From Candidatus Eiseniibacteriota bacterium (lineage in GTDB: Bacteria > Eisenbacteria > RBG-16-71-46 > SZUA-252), in assembly GCA_003235575.1 (NCBI GenBank), contig QJVW01000094.1, positions 1 to 64,000 of the forward strand: a stretch of 64,000 bases of DNA, read 5' to 3'. Positions 21,131 to 30,927 of this stretch are shown here, piece after piece (position 1 is the first letter of the stretch; every line of letters starts with the position of its first letter). Position numbers and translations under genes: made by a program. Below the pieces are notes generated by a model that saw only the letters and a program-made list of their open reading frames with translations, had not been told where the DNA came from and did not search any database.

Positions 21131-22348
21131 CTAGACGGAAGTCGGGGCTCGATCCCGCCGCGGGAGCGATCGCGTGAACCACGAAGCCGCGATGAGGATC
21201 GCGCCACCAATCCACAGCGGGCTGGTCGGCCCCGCCGTATCGAACGCCAGCCCGCCGAGGGACGGTCCGATGGTTCTCGCCAGGCTTCCGAGCGCCTGGT
21301 AGACGCCCAGGACCAAGCCCTGGTCGGCGGCCACCGTCGCGATGGAGGCGAGGCCGGCGAGCGAGGGGCTGGCGAGTCCGTTCCCGATCGCCACGGCCGC
21401 CAGGGTCACGAGCAACCACGCGAAGGGAGGCGCCGTCGACGCCGCGATCATGCCGGCGCCCAAGCAGAGGAATCCCCCTCGAACGAGCGCGGGCTCGCCG
21501 AACCGCTTGGCGAACATCCCCACGAGACCGCCCTGCATCACGACGATGATGATTCCCATGTACCCCAGCAGATAGCCGACGTTCGCCGCGGTCAGGCCGT
21601 ACCGATCATGGCCGAATAGGGCGAAGGTCGCCTCCAGTCCGGAGAAGCAGAGCGTCGCGAGAAAGAAGAGAAGGAGAACGGGCCGCACCGCCCGCCTGGA
21701 AAACGCTTCGACGAACGCCGATCGGAGGGGCGGCCGCTCCTTTCGCCGCGCCGCGGCCTCGGCGCGGGCCGCCGCGGGAAGCGACTCCGGGAGCAGGAAG
21801 AACGCGAGCACGGCCGCGGCGAACGCCAGGGCCGCCGAGGCAAAGGCGGGAACCGAATAGCCGTAGTGGCTGAGCGCGCCGCCCATCGCCGGACCGAAGG
21901 TGAAGCCCAGCCCGAGCGCCGCGCCGATCATGCCCATCCCCTTCGTCCGCTCCTCGGGCGTCGTCGTGTCCGCGATGTACGTCTGCGCCGTCGGCAACAC
22001 CGCCCCCGCGATCCCGGCCAGGATCCGGGAGGCGAAGAGGAGGGGGAGCGAGTGGGCGAGTCCGAAGACGACGTACGATCCCGCCGTCACGAGGAGGCTG
22101 CCCAGCAGGATGGGGCGACGGCCCACGCGATCCGATAGCCGGCCCCAGATCGGCGAGAAGAGGAACTGGAAGAACGAGAACGAAGAGGACAGCAACCCGA
22201 CCACGAACCCGGTCGCGCCGTATTCCAGCGCGTAATAGGGGAGGATCGGAAGCAGCAGTCCGAAGCCGAGGAGGTGGACGAAGACCGTGAGAAAGAGCGC
22301 GAGGCGTGGTCCGAAACCCGGCCCGCTCGCTCCCGAGGAAGATGGCAT
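21131..22348 (-). CDS. MFS transporter (TetA-like, DHA1-type)
   Basis: GRLSDRVGRRPILLGS and about 12 hydrophobic segments. Confidence 0.9.
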   Translation of the reverse strand: MPSSSGASGPGFGPRLALFLTVFVHLLGFGLLLPILPYYALEYGATGFVVGLLSSSFSFFQFLFSPIWGRLSDRVGRRPILLGSLLVTAGSYVVFGLAHSLPLLFASRILAGIAGAVLPTAQTYIADTTTPEERTKGMGMIGAALGLGFTFGPAMGGALSHYGYSVPAFASAALAFAAAVLAFFLLPESLPAAARAEAAARRKERPPLRSAFVEAFSRRAVRPVLLLFFLATLCFSGLEATFALFGHDRYGLTAANVGYLLGYMGIIIVVMQGGLVGMFAKRFGEPALVRGGFLCLGAGMIAASTAPPFAWLLVTLAAVAIGNGLASPSLAGLASIATVAADQGLVLGVYQALGSLARTIGPSLGGLAFDTAGPTSPLWIGGAILIAASWFTRSLPRRDRAPTSV

Positions 22349-22373
22349 CGCGGGATTCTACTACAATGGGCGC

Positions 22374-23021
22374 ATGCCCCCGCCGCTTCCGCGATCCTTC
22401 TACGCGCGCGACACCGTCACGGTCGCTCGGGACCTTCTCGGATGCGTGCTCGCGCGGCGTCTTCCCGGGGGGGAGGTCCTGCGCGCCCGCATCGTCGAGA
22501 CGGAAGCCTACGTCGGCGAGGAGGACAAGGCGTGCCACGCCAAGGCCGGCCGCACGCCTCGCACCGACGTGATGTACGGTCCGCCGGGAGTCGCCTACGT
22601 CTACCTGACCTACGGCATGCACCACCTGCTCAACGCGGTGACCGAGCCCGAGGGATATCCGGCCGCGGTCCTGATCCGCGCCGCGGAACCGCTCGAGGGC
22701 CTCGCGCGCATGGAACGCGCGCGTGGCACCGATCGTCCCCATCTTCTCGCGAGCGGTCCCGCGCGATTGACGCAGGCGTTCGGTCTCGACCTCCGGCACA
22801 ATCGCGAGGGCCTGCGTGGCCCCGTACTGTGGATCGAGCAGGGCGCGCCCGTGGCCGAACGCGACGTCGCCACCTCCGCGCGGATCGGATGTCAGACCGC
22901 GCCCGCACCCTGGGACGCGATGCCGTGGCGATGGTACGAACGGCGTAGCCGGTTCGTCTCGCCGGGGCGCGTCCGAAACGGCGAAACTCAAGGTGGCAAA
23001 CCAAGGCGGCATCGGGAATAA
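22374..23021 (+). CDS. DNA-3-methyladenine glycosylase (AAG/MPG family)
   Basis: ARIVETEAYVGEEDKACHAKAGRTPRTDVMYGPPGVAYVYLTYGMHHLLNAV. Confidence 0.92.
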   Translation: MPPPLPRSFYARDTVTVARDLLGCVLARRLPGGEVLRARIVETEAYVGEEDKACHAKAGRTPRTDVMYGPPGVAYVYLTYGMHHLLNAVTEPEGYPAAVLIRAAEPLEGLARMERARGTDRPHLLASGPARLTQAFGLDLRHNREGLRGPVLWIEQGAPVAERDVATSARIGCQTAPAPWDAMPWRWYERRSRFVSPGRVRNGETQGGKPRRHRE

Positions 23022-24349
23022 TGGGGGTTCCCCCCGCCGTCCCGCAGGCCGGCGGGCGATTCAACTTCCTTCATCGTGCGAGGCCGACCGTGGCTGGATT
23101 CTTGAGTGAACAGAACGTGATGTGGCGGGATCGCGCACGCGCGGTCGCCGATAAGGTCGTTCGCCCGCTCGCGGCGAAATACGACGAACTCCAGGAATAT
23201 CCGTGGGAGATCCGGGACGCGCTGGCGGAAGCGGGGCTCATGGGCGTCTGGATTCCCAAGGAGTACGGCGGCGCGGGCGGCGGCGTCATCGACCTCTGCC
23301 TCTGCGTGGAGGAGCTGTCGCGCGCCTGCGGCGGCGTCGGCGTCCTCTATGCCGTCAATGCGCTCGGCTCCTTCCCGATTTTGGTCGGCGGCACCGACGA
23401 ACAGAAGCAGCGCTTCCTGCCCGGCATCGCCAAGGGCGAACGCCTCATCTCCTTCGGCCTGTCGGAGAAGTATGCCGGAAGCGACGCGGGCAGCCTTCAC
23501 GCGCGCGCGGTCCGGGACGGGGACGATTGGGTGCTGAACGGCGAGAAGAAGTGGAACACCAACGGCGGCGCCGCCGACCTCTACACCGTCTTCGCCGTCA
23601 GCGACCCGAATTCGAAATCGCGCCGCATCAGCGCGTTCCTGGTCGAGAAGGGCACCCCCGGATTCCGGATCGGGAAGGTCGAGGACAAGATGGGCATCCG
23701 GTGCGTGCCGGTGGTCGAGCTGCACTTCGAGAACTGCCGCGTTCCCGCGAAGAATCTCCTCGGCGAAGCGCCGGGCATGGGATTCCGGCAGGCGATGCAG
23801 ACGCTGGATCGCGCCCGGCCCGGCGTCGCCTCTCAAGGCGTGGGCCTCGCGGCCGGTGCGCTCGAGTTCGCGACGGTCTACGCGGGTCGTCGCGAGCAGT
23901 TCGGATCCCCGATCGTCTCGTTCCAGATGATCCAGGCGATGCTGGCGGACATGGCCACGCGCGTGGAGGCGGCGCGGCACCTCGTCTATGCGGCGGCGAA
24001 AGCGGTCGACGACGGCGCCCCCAACCTCTCGAAGCTGGCCGCGATGTGCAAGTTGTTCGCCACGGATACGGCCATGCAGGTCACGACGGACGCCGTGCAG
24101 GTGTTCGGCGGATACGGCTACATGAAGGACTACCCCATCGAGAAGTACATGCGCGACGCGAAGATCACGCAGATCTACGAGGGCACGAACCAAGTGCAGC
24201 GGCTGGTCGTCGCGCGCTCGCTCATCAAGGAGGCGCACGCGCTCAAGCACCTTCTCGATTACATCCCCAAGGAAGTCCAGCAGGGCTACAACGATCCCGA
24301 CACGATCGCGAAGCGGACGGAGACACCCACGGGAGCCGCGACGAGCTAG
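23021..24349 (+). CDS. Acyl-CoA dehydrogenase (start uncertain; GTG at 23089 possible)
   Basis: ISFGLSEKYAGSDAGS, GFRQAMQTLDRARPGVASQ, QVFGGYGYMKDYPIEKYMRDAKITQIYEGTNQVQR. Confidence 0.92.
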   Translation: MGVPPAVPQAGGRFNFLHRARPTVAGFLSEQNVMWRDRARAVADKVVRPLAAKYDELQEYPWEIRDALAEAGLMGVWIPKEYGGAGGGVIDLCLCVEELSRACGGVGVLYAVNALGSFPILVGGTDEQKQRFLPGIAKGERLISFGLSEKYAGSDAGSLHARAVRDGDDWVLNGEKKWNTNGGAADLYTVFAVSDPNSKSRRISAFLVEKGTPGFRIGKVEDKMGIRCVPVVELHFENCRVPAKNLLGEAPGMGFRQAMQTLDRARPGVASQGVGLAAGALEFATVYAGRREQFGSPIVSFQMIQAMLADMATRVEAARHLVYAAAKAVDDGAPNLSKLAAMCKLFATDTAMQVTTDAVQVFGGYGYMKDYPIEKYMRDAKITQIYEGTNQVQRLVVARSLIKEAHALKHLLDYIPKEVQQGYNDPDTIAKRTETPTGAATS

Positions 24350-24351
24350 CG

Positions 24352-24858
24352 ATGTCGCACGGGAGCGCCATGAACGAGACGAAGACCGAGACCGGCCGGC
24401 TGCGTGCCGGGGATCGCGCGCCGGACTTCACGCTGCAGGATCAGACCGGCAAGCCCGTGACGCTGTCCTCCTTCCAGGGAAAGAAGAACGTCGTCCTCGT
24501 CTTCTACCCCGAATCCTTCACCAGCATCTGCTCCGTCCAGATGCCGGGGTACAACCAGGATCATCAGCGCTGGGAGGACCTGGAGGCTCAGGTCCTCGGC
24601 ATTTCGGTCGACTCGGCGCCGGTCCACAAGGCGTTCGCGGAATACATCGGCGGCATCGACTTTCCGCTCCTGGCAGACTTCTACCCTCACGGGGCGGTCG
24701 CCGAGGCCTACGGCGTCTTGCGCGCCAACGGCGTGGCGGAACGCGCGACGATCGTCATCGACAAGCAGGGCATCGTACGGCACGTGGAAGTGCATCCGAT
24801 CGGCGGCGTACCCGATCGCACTCCCGCCATCGAGGCGCTGCGGGCTCTGGGGCGCTGA
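24352..24858 (+). CDS. Peroxiredoxin (AhpC/TSA family)
   Basis: GDRAPDFTLQDQTGKPVTLSSFQGKKNVVLVFYPESFTSICSVQ. Confidence 0.88.
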   Translation: MSHGSAMNETKTETGRLRAGDRAPDFTLQDQTGKPVTLSSFQGKKNVVLVFYPESFTSICSVQMPGYNQDHQRWEDLEAQVLGISVDSAPVHKAFAEYIGGIDFPLLADFYPHGAVAEAYGVLRANGVAERATIVIDKQGIVRHVEVHPIGGVPDRTPAIEALRALGR

Positions 24859-25652
24859 TGCGAGGAGTGCTCTCACTCCTCCTTGCCGCGTCCGCCGTCG
24901 TGCTGTCGCCCGCCCCGCGTGCGGGCGCGTCCGCCCCGCCTCCGGCGGACATCGATGCCGAGAGCGAGCCGATCGTCCGCGCCCTGACCGACGCCATGGG
25001 GGGCCAGGCGGCGTGGGACCAACTCCCCTGCGTTCGCTTCGACTTCGTGGTCGTTCGCGATGGCAAGGAAGCCGTGCGCGCGCGGCACTGGTGGGACAAG
25101 CGCCACGGTCGCTGCCGCGTGGAGGGGAAGGACGGCAAGGGTCGGCAGGTGACCGCGATCTTCGATCTGGCCGATCGCAAGGGGTTGGCCTTCATCGACG
25201 GCATCGGCGAGTCGGATCCCAAGCAGGTCGCCGATGTCCTGACGTTCGGCTACGAGCGCTGGGTCAACGACACCTACTGGCTGATCATGCCCTTCAAGCT
25301 TCACGATCCGGGCGTGCGGCTTCGCTACGCGCGGTCGGCGCGAACCGAGAAGGGCTCGTATGACGTCCTCGAGCTATCCTTCGCGCCGGGCACCGGTCTC
25401 ACCTCCGAGGACCGGTACTGGCTCTACGTGAACAAGGAGACCCACTTGATCGATCGGTGGGAATACCTCCTCACCGGGCGAAAGCCGCCTCCCAAGGCGG
25501 CGAGTTGGGAGGCATGGTCCCGTGTGGGGACAGTCCTGCTCCCGATGCAGCGGAGATTCGAGAATTCGAACGACATGCTCCGGTTCGAAAACCTCGGAGC
25601 CCCCCAAGCCTTTGATGAAACTGTATTTACGTATTCCTCGGTTCGCGACTGA
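24858..25652 (+). CDS. Secreted protein of unknown function
   Basis: Signal peptide; good ORF starting one base into the upstream stop (TGATG). Confidence 0.65.
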   Translation: MRGVLSLLLAASAVVLSPAPRAGASAPPPADIDAESEPIVRALTDAMGGQAAWDQLPCVRFDFVVVRDGKEAVRARHWWDKRHGRCRVEGKDGKGRQVTAIFDLADRKGLAFIDGIGESDPKQVADVLTFGYERWVNDTYWLIMPFKLHDPGVRLRYARSARTEKGSYDVLELSFAPGTGLTSEDRYWLYVNKETHLIDRWEYLLTGRKPPPKAASWEAWSRVGTVLLPMQRRFENSNDMLRFENLGAPQAFDETVFTYSSVRD

Positions 25653-25835
25653 GGGCCCCGTGGGCCGCAGTTCGTAGCCGATTTGCCGCCCTGCAGACGA
25701 TCCCCGGCCACTCCCCCTCCTTGAACCCTAGGCCGATTGCCGTTAGGATGCCGCCAACGCGAGTGCGGGTTTCGCCGGCCCATCCTTGGCGAACCGCTTA
25801 AATATAACTAATACAATGACATACGGGGGATTCTG

Positions 25836-26678
25836 GTGACTCCAGCAAGCACCAAGAAGCGTCCGGCCGCGAAAAAGGCCAAGAAGGCCGTCAAGGGCAA
25901 GGCGAAGGCAAGGACCAAGCCGACGACGGCGCGATCCAAGGTGAAAAAGGCAGCCCCCAAGGCCGGAAAATCCTCCAAGAAATCCACCGCGACGAAGCCG
26001 GCAGCGAAGGCGAAGACGAAGGCAAAGGTGAAAGCCGAGCCGCGCGCCGCGGCGGGCGCGGCATCCGCGGCCGCCCGGGCGAAGCCGGCCGCCGCGCCGC
26101 GTTCCGCGTCGAAGAGCCGGGCGGCGGCCGCCACCGCGTCGGGAACCGCCACGCCGTCCCCGATGCCTCCGCCGTCCCGTCGCAGGCCGAAGCCGGGGTC
26201 TCCCGATTGGCCGGGTGAGAACCTCACCGTCGGCATGGAGGCGCCCGACTTCTCGCTTCCCAGCACCGGGGGCAACCGGGTCACGATGAGCGAGTTCCGG
26301 GGAAGGCGCGTGGTCCTCTATTTCTATCCGAAGGACGACACGCCCGGTTGCACCATGGAGGCCTGCGCGTTCCGCGACAACATCGACCGGATCGTGGCGA
26401 AGGATGCGGTCATTCTGGGAATCAGCCTCGACGACGAGCTGAGCCACCAGCGATTCGCGCAGAAGTACAACCTCCCGTTCCCGTTGCTATCCGACGTCGA
26501 TGCGGCCATCTCGCGGCGCTACGGCACGTACAAGGAGAAGAACCTCTACGGGCGTACTTTCTGGGGGATCGAGCGGACGACGTTCGTCATCGATCGCGAC
26601 GGAAAGGTGGAAAACGTATTTCGGCGCGTGAAGGTCGAGGGGCACGCCGAAGAGGTTCTCGCCACGCTCTCGGTCTGA
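25836..26678 (+). CDS. Bcp-type peroxiredoxin with about 120-aa Lys/Ala/Pro-rich N-terminal tail
   Basis: MTPASTKKRPAAKKAKKAVKGKAKARTKPTTARSKVKKAAPK... then GMEAPDFSLPSTGG...YPKDDTPGCTMEACAFRD. Confidence 0.88.
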   Translation: MTPASTKKRPAAKKAKKAVKGKAKARTKPTTARSKVKKAAPKAGKSSKKSTATKPAAKAKTKAKVKAEPRAAAGAASAAARAKPAAAPRSASKSRAAAATASGTATPSPMPPPSRRRPKPGSPDWPGENLTVGMEAPDFSLPSTGGNRVTMSEFRGRRVVLYFYPKDDTPGCTMEACAFRDNIDRIVAKDAVILGISLDDELSHQRFAQKYNLPFPLLSDVDAAISRRYGTYKEKNLYGRTFWGIERTTFVIDRDGKVENVFRRVKVEGHAEEVLATLSV

Positions 26679-26679
26679 C

Positions 26680-28134
26680 GTGCGTCGCACGAAGATCGTC
26701 GCCACCCTGGGCCCCGCCTCGGCGGATTCCCGCGTCCTGACGCGCATGATTCGCGCCGGCCTCGACGTCGCGCGTCTCAATTTCTCCCACGGCACCGCTC
26801 GCGACCATCGAAGGGCCGTCCGGCTCCTGAACGCCGCCGCGCGCAAGGCCGGCCGCGAGGTCGGCGTCCTGCTCGACCTTCAGGGGCCGCGCATCCGCAT
26901 CGGCGAGCTCGAAGGCGGCACGGTTCGGGTCTCCGCGCGCGACGAGGTGCTTCTTCGATCGTCGCGCCGCCGGGGCACCGCCACGGAAATACCGATCGAC
27001 TATCCGGGGCTCCTCAAGGACATCCGCGTCGGCGATCGCGTTCTCATCGATGACGGATTGGTGGAATTGCGCGTCCTGGGCCGCGCGCGGGGCGGGCTCC
27101 GCGCCAAGGTGGTCCGCGGCGGCGCCATCTCGGATCACAAGGGGGTCAACTTCCCGGGCGTCCGTCTCGGCGTTCCCGCGCTGACCGCGAAGGACCGGCG
27201 GGATCTGGCCCTGGGCCTCACGCTCGGGGTCGACTTCGTGGCGCTTTCCTTCGTACGCGGCCCCGAGGACATCCTGGGCTTGCGGCGGCTCCTCCGTCGG
27301 TCGCAGCATCCGCCCCTCGTCATCGCGAAGATCGAACGGCGCGAGGCGATCGAGAATCTCGAGTCGATCCTCGACGTCGCCGACGGCGTGATGGTGGCGC
27401 GCGGCGATCTGGGCGTCGAATTTCCGACGGAGCGCGTCCCGATCTTGCAAAAGCGAATCATCGACCGCGCCAACCGGCACGAAGTGCTGGTCATCACGGC
27501 GACCCAGATGCTCGAATCGATGGTGCACGCCAGTCGCCCGACCCGGGCGGAGGCGACCGACGTGGCGAACGCCATTTTCGACGGCACCGACGCCGTGATG
27601 CTGAGCGCCGAAACCGCCGTGGGACGCTTTCCGGACGCCGCGGTGGCGACGATGGCCCGCATCGCGACGGAGGCGGACGAATTCGCGGCCTCGACGCGGG
27701 TCCCGCGTCGCGCCGACGGGATCACGCTTCAATCGCCGACGCACGCCCTGGCGCACACCGCGTATCAAGCCGCCCGGGAGATCCGGGCGCGATCGCTCGT
27801 GATCTTCACGCACACGGGGTATGCGGCGCGGCTGGTCAGCAAGACGCGCCCGACGCAGCCGATCCTGGCGCTCTCGCCGCTCCGATCGACCCGCCGGCGA
27901 CTTTCGCTCGCGTGGGGGGTTCAGGTCGTGCGGGTTCCGATGTGGCGCACCGCCGAAGGAATGGTCGAAGCGGGGCTTCGGATCCTGATCCGGGCGCGAT
28001 ACCTCCGCCACGGCGACTGGGTCGTGGCCATGGCCGGAACGACGACCCGCTCCGGCGGGACGAACTTGCTTCGCATTCTCCAACAGGGGCGCCCTCCGGA
28101 CCGACCGCGCGGCGCGCCCCTGAAACGACCGTGA
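26680..28134 (+). CDS. pyk: Pyruvate kinase
   Basis: RRTKIVATLGPASADSRVLTRMIRAGLDVARLNFSHGT; VMVARGDLGVEFP; DAVMLSAETAVGRFP. Confidence 0.96.
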   Translation: MRRTKIVATLGPASADSRVLTRMIRAGLDVARLNFSHGTARDHRRAVRLLNAAARKAGREVGVLLDLQGPRIRIGELEGGTVRVSARDEVLLRSSRRRGTATEIPIDYPGLLKDIRVGDRVLIDDGLVELRVLGRARGGLRAKVVRGGAISDHKGVNFPGVRLGVPALTAKDRRDLALGLTLGVDFVALSFVRGPEDILGLRRLLRRSQHPPLVIAKIERREAIENLESILDVADGVMVARGDLGVEFPTERVPILQKRIIDRANRHEVLVITATQMLESMVHASRPTRAEATDVANAIFDGTDAVMLSAETAVGRFPDAAVATMARIATEADEFAASTRVPRRADGITLQSPTHALAHTAYQAAREIRARSLVIFTHTGYAARLVSKTRPTQPILALSPLRSTRRRLSLAWGVQVVRVPMWRTAEGMVEAGLRILIRARYLRHGDWVVAMAGTTTRSGGTNLLRILQQGRPPDRPRGAPLKRP

Positions 28135-28208
28135 CGCAACGATGCCCGACGCGCCCGTTTGGTCCGGCGCGGGCCGCACGCACTTCCCTTCACCACAAGG
28201 AGCGAATC

Positions 28209-28685
28209 ATGCGCCGAAGCGATCGAACCATCATCGTCGCCCTGACCGCCTTTTTGCTTGCCGTGCCGCTGGCCCCGAACGCCCGCGCCGACACGGCGAT
28301 CGGGTTTCGTGGCGGATTGAGCATCGATCCCGACCAGGTGTTGGTCGGCCTCCATATCCAGCCGCCGCCGGTGGGGCGCAACCTGTACGTCGTACCGAGC
28401 GGCGAGGCCGGATTCGGCGACGATGCGTTCACGCTCTCCTTCAATGGCGATCTGCAATATCAGTTCGGCGCGGGCCAGGACGTCCGGCCCTACGCCGGCG
28501 GTGGACTGTCGCTCTACTACTACGACCGCGATGGGGGGGGAAGCGACTCGGAGTTCGGTGTCAATGCCTTGGGAGGACTTGTGTTCGCTCGCCAGAGCGG
28601 CAGGCCGATCTTCCTGGAGATGAAACTAGGGCTGACCGATAGAATGCCCGACTGGAAGTTCCTCGTGGGCCTCATGTTCCGATAG
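28209..28685 (+). CDS. Small secreted/outer-membrane protein of unknown function
   Basis: Signal peptide; beta-rich glycine pattern (YAGGGLSLYYYDRDG). Confidence 0.6.
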   Translation: MRRSDRTIIVALTAFLLAVPLAPNARADTAIGFRGGLSIDPDQVLVGLHIQPPPVGRNLYVVPSGEAGFGDDAFTLSFNGDLQYQFGAGQDVRPYAGGGLSLYYYDRDGGGSDSEFGVNALGGLVFARQSGRPIFLEMKLGLTDRMPDWKFLVGLMFR

Positions 28686-28694
28686 GGAGCGGGA

Positions 28695-28724
28695 TTGACA
28701 CCCGCCCTTCGACGGCGGTAAACT
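28695..28724 (+). promoter_or_regulatory. Putative sigma70 promoter upstream of the A-type Fe-S carrier gene
   Basis: TTGACA-N18-TAAACT followed by a roughly 115-nt leader. Confidence 0.45.
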
Positions 28725-28843
28725 TAAATGCTGAAATGGGTGCATCTTCGGGCCCAAAAGCGCATCCAAGCGACGGGCATGAGGATTGCCTGTTTTCAGG
28801 CGCGTAGCCAGAGCGAATTCCAGCTTCGGAGGAAATCACGGAC

Positions 28844-29233
28844 ATGGTCAACCTGAGCGAAAAAGCCGCGGTCGAACTCAAATCCATCATGGATCAGAAC
28901 GGCGGAACGTTCGTGGGGGTCCGTGTTTTCGTAGCCGGCGGAGGCTGTTCCGGTCTCCAGTACGGCATGCAGATCGCGGATGAGCCGCCCACCTCGGACG
29001 ATCTCGTCTTCGAGCACGGGGGCGTGAAGGTCATCGTCGATTCGCAAAGCCACCAGCACCTCGAGGGCTCGTCCATCGATTTCGACGACTCCCTGCAAGG
29101 CGGCGGCTTCAAGATCAACAACCCGAACGCCGTCAGTTCGTGCGGCTGCGGCAACTCCTTCTCCGAATCCGAGGAGGGAGCGAAGGGCGGCGGCGGGTGC
29201 GGCAGCGGCGGATGCGGTTGCGGAGGCCACTAG
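28844..29233 (+). CDS. A-type iron-sulfur carrier (ErpA/IscA family) with Gly/Cys-rich C-terminal tail
   Basis: VFVAGGGCSGLQYGM and SSCGCGNSF plus GGGGCGSGGCGCGGH tail. Confidence 0.92.
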   Translation: MVNLSEKAAVELKSIMDQNGGTFVGVRVFVAGGGCSGLQYGMQIADEPPTSDDLVFEHGGVKVIVDSQSHQHLEGSSIDFDDSLQGGGFKINNPNAVSSCGCGNSFSESEEGAKGGGGCGSGGCGCGGH

Positions 29234-29261
29234 GCTCCGGCCCCATCGAACGGTAGACTCG

Positions 29262-29292
29262 ACCGGCGTCCCGGAAACGGGGCGCCGGTTTT
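29262..29292 (+). terminator. Intrinsic terminator after the A-type carrier gene
   Basis: ACCGGCGTCCCG-GAAA-CGGGGCGCCGGTTTT, 12 bp stem with one wobble, GAAA loop, T run. Confidence 0.78.
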
Positions 29293-29320
29293 GGTTTCTG
29301 GACCCGGACGGGGGAACGGC

Positions 29321-29626
29321 GTGCCCGAATTCCACAAGGTGGCGAAGACGGCGGACGTCGTCGAGGGGAAGGGGACGATCGTCGCGGTCGACGACCTGAA
29401 GATCGCGCTCTTCCGGTGCGAGGGGACGATCTACGCGATTCGCAATCAGTGCCCCCACATGGGCGGCGACCTCGGCGATGGAACCCTGGAGGGCGACATC
29501 GTCCGGTGTCCCTGGCACGGTTGGCCCATCAACGTGAAGACGGGGCAGCACCCGCAGGCGCCCGTCGTCGCGGTGCGCACGTACCCGGTCCGGGTGGAGG
29601 GAGACGACGTCCATGTCGCACTCTGA
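29321..29626 (+). CDS. Rieske-type [2Fe-2S] ferredoxin
   Basis: CPHMGGDLGDGTLEGDIVRCPWHGW Rieske motif; GTG start chosen because the longer ORF start falls in the terminator. Confidence 0.9.
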   Translation: MPEFHKVAKTADVVEGKGTIVAVDDLKIALFRCEGTIYAIRNQCPHMGGDLGDGTLEGDIVRCPWHGWPINVKTGQHPQAPVVAVRTYPVRVEGDDVHVAL

Positions 29627-30920
29627 GGCCGCGAGCCCACTCGCCGCGGACACGGCGTTTCGCGCCGACCGCGCCCGGCGGCGCTTCGCGGCGCTGCGGC
29701 GGAGCGATGCGCCGCACTTCTTCGACAACGCCGCGGGCGCCCAGGTGCCCGACGAGGTCGTGGCCGCCATGCGCGAGCACTTGGAGCATCGAAACGTGCA
29801 ACGCGGCGGCCGCTACGATCGCTCGCGCGCCGTCGATGCGATGATCCTGGCCACGCGCCGTCGCCTCGCGGCCTGCCTTGGCGCCGAGGGGCCGGAGGAG
29901 ATCATCTTCGGCCTGAATGCGACGTCGCTGACGCGCATCGCCGCGGAGGCCGTCCGCTCGAAATTGCGCCCGGGGGACCGCGTCGTGGTGACGCGGCTCG
30001 ATCACGAGGCGAACGTGGGTCCCTGGCTGCGGCTCGAGCGCCACGGCATCGAGCCGCGCTGGTGGAACGTCCGCGGCGACGCCGACGCGCGTCTGGATCT
30101 CGACGACCTGGAGACCATGCTGCGCGAGGGCGGCGTCCGACTCGTCGCCCTCCCCTACGCGTCGAACATCAGCGGACGGATCGTCGACGTCGCGGCGGCC
30201 GCGACGCTCGCGCGCGCGCACGGGGCGTGGACCTACGTGGACGCCGTCCACTACGGGCCCCACGGCCCCATCGATGCGCGTGCGGTTGGCGCGGACTTCC
30301 TGGTCTTCTCCGGATACAAGATCTTCGGCCCTCACATGGGGTTCCTTTGGGGACGACGCGAGCTGTTGGACTCGCTCGACGCCGTGCGGGAGCATTTCAT
30401 CCCGGCGACCGCGCCCTATGCCTACGAGGGTGGCACGCAGAACTTCGAGGCGATCGCGGGCATGGCGGGCGCCCTTCACTACCTGGCCACGGCCGAAGCG
30501 GACGCACCGCCCCCGCCGCCGCCGGCCGAATCGTGCGACGAGGCCGGGGCGGCCGCCTTCGGCGCGGCGTTTCATCGATCCATGGCCCGCATCCGGGCCT
30601 ATGAGATCGATCTCGCGGCCCGGCTCGTGCGGGCGGTGGCATCCACTCCGGGCGCCACGATCCTCGGTGACGCCGACCCCGGGCGCGCCGACGGGCGGGT
30701 TCCCACCGTCTCCTTCACGGTTCGAGGCAGGCAGCCCGCCGCGGTCGTGGACCACCTGGCGTCGCACGGCATGCACGCCCGCGATGGCCACATGTACGCG
30801 CCGCAGCTGCTGCGCGCGGCGGGATTCGACCCCGACTCGGGCGTCGCCCGGGTGAGTCTCTGCCACTACAACACCCCCGCCGAGGTCGAGCGGCTGGGTC
30901 AGGCACTACACACGCTGTAG
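29613..30920 (+). CDS. Cysteine desulfurase-like class V aminotransferase (VC1184-type subfamily)
   Basis: FDNAAGAQVP, VFSGYKIFGPHMGFLWG, C-terminal RVSLCHYNTPAEVERLG. Confidence 0.85.
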   Translation: MSHSEAASPLAADTAFRADRARRRFAALRRSDAPHFFDNAAGAQVPDEVVAAMREHLEHRNVQRGGRYDRSRAVDAMILATRRRLAACLGAEGPEEIIFGLNATSLTRIAAEAVRSKLRPGDRVVVTRLDHEANVGPWLRLERHGIEPRWWNVRGDADARLDLDDLETMLREGGVRLVALPYASNISGRIVDVAAAATLARAHGAWTYVDAVHYGPHGPIDARAVGADFLVFSGYKIFGPHMGFLWGRRELLDSLDAVREHFIPATAPYAYEGGTQNFEAIAGMAGALHYLATAEADAPPPPPPAESCDEAGAAAFGAAFHRSMARIRAYEIDLAARLVRAVASTPGATILGDADPGRADGRVPTVSFTVRGRQPAAVVDHLASHGMHARDGHMYAPQLLRAAGFDPDSGVARVSLCHYNTPAEVERLGQALHTL

Positions 30921-30927
30921 GGAGGCC

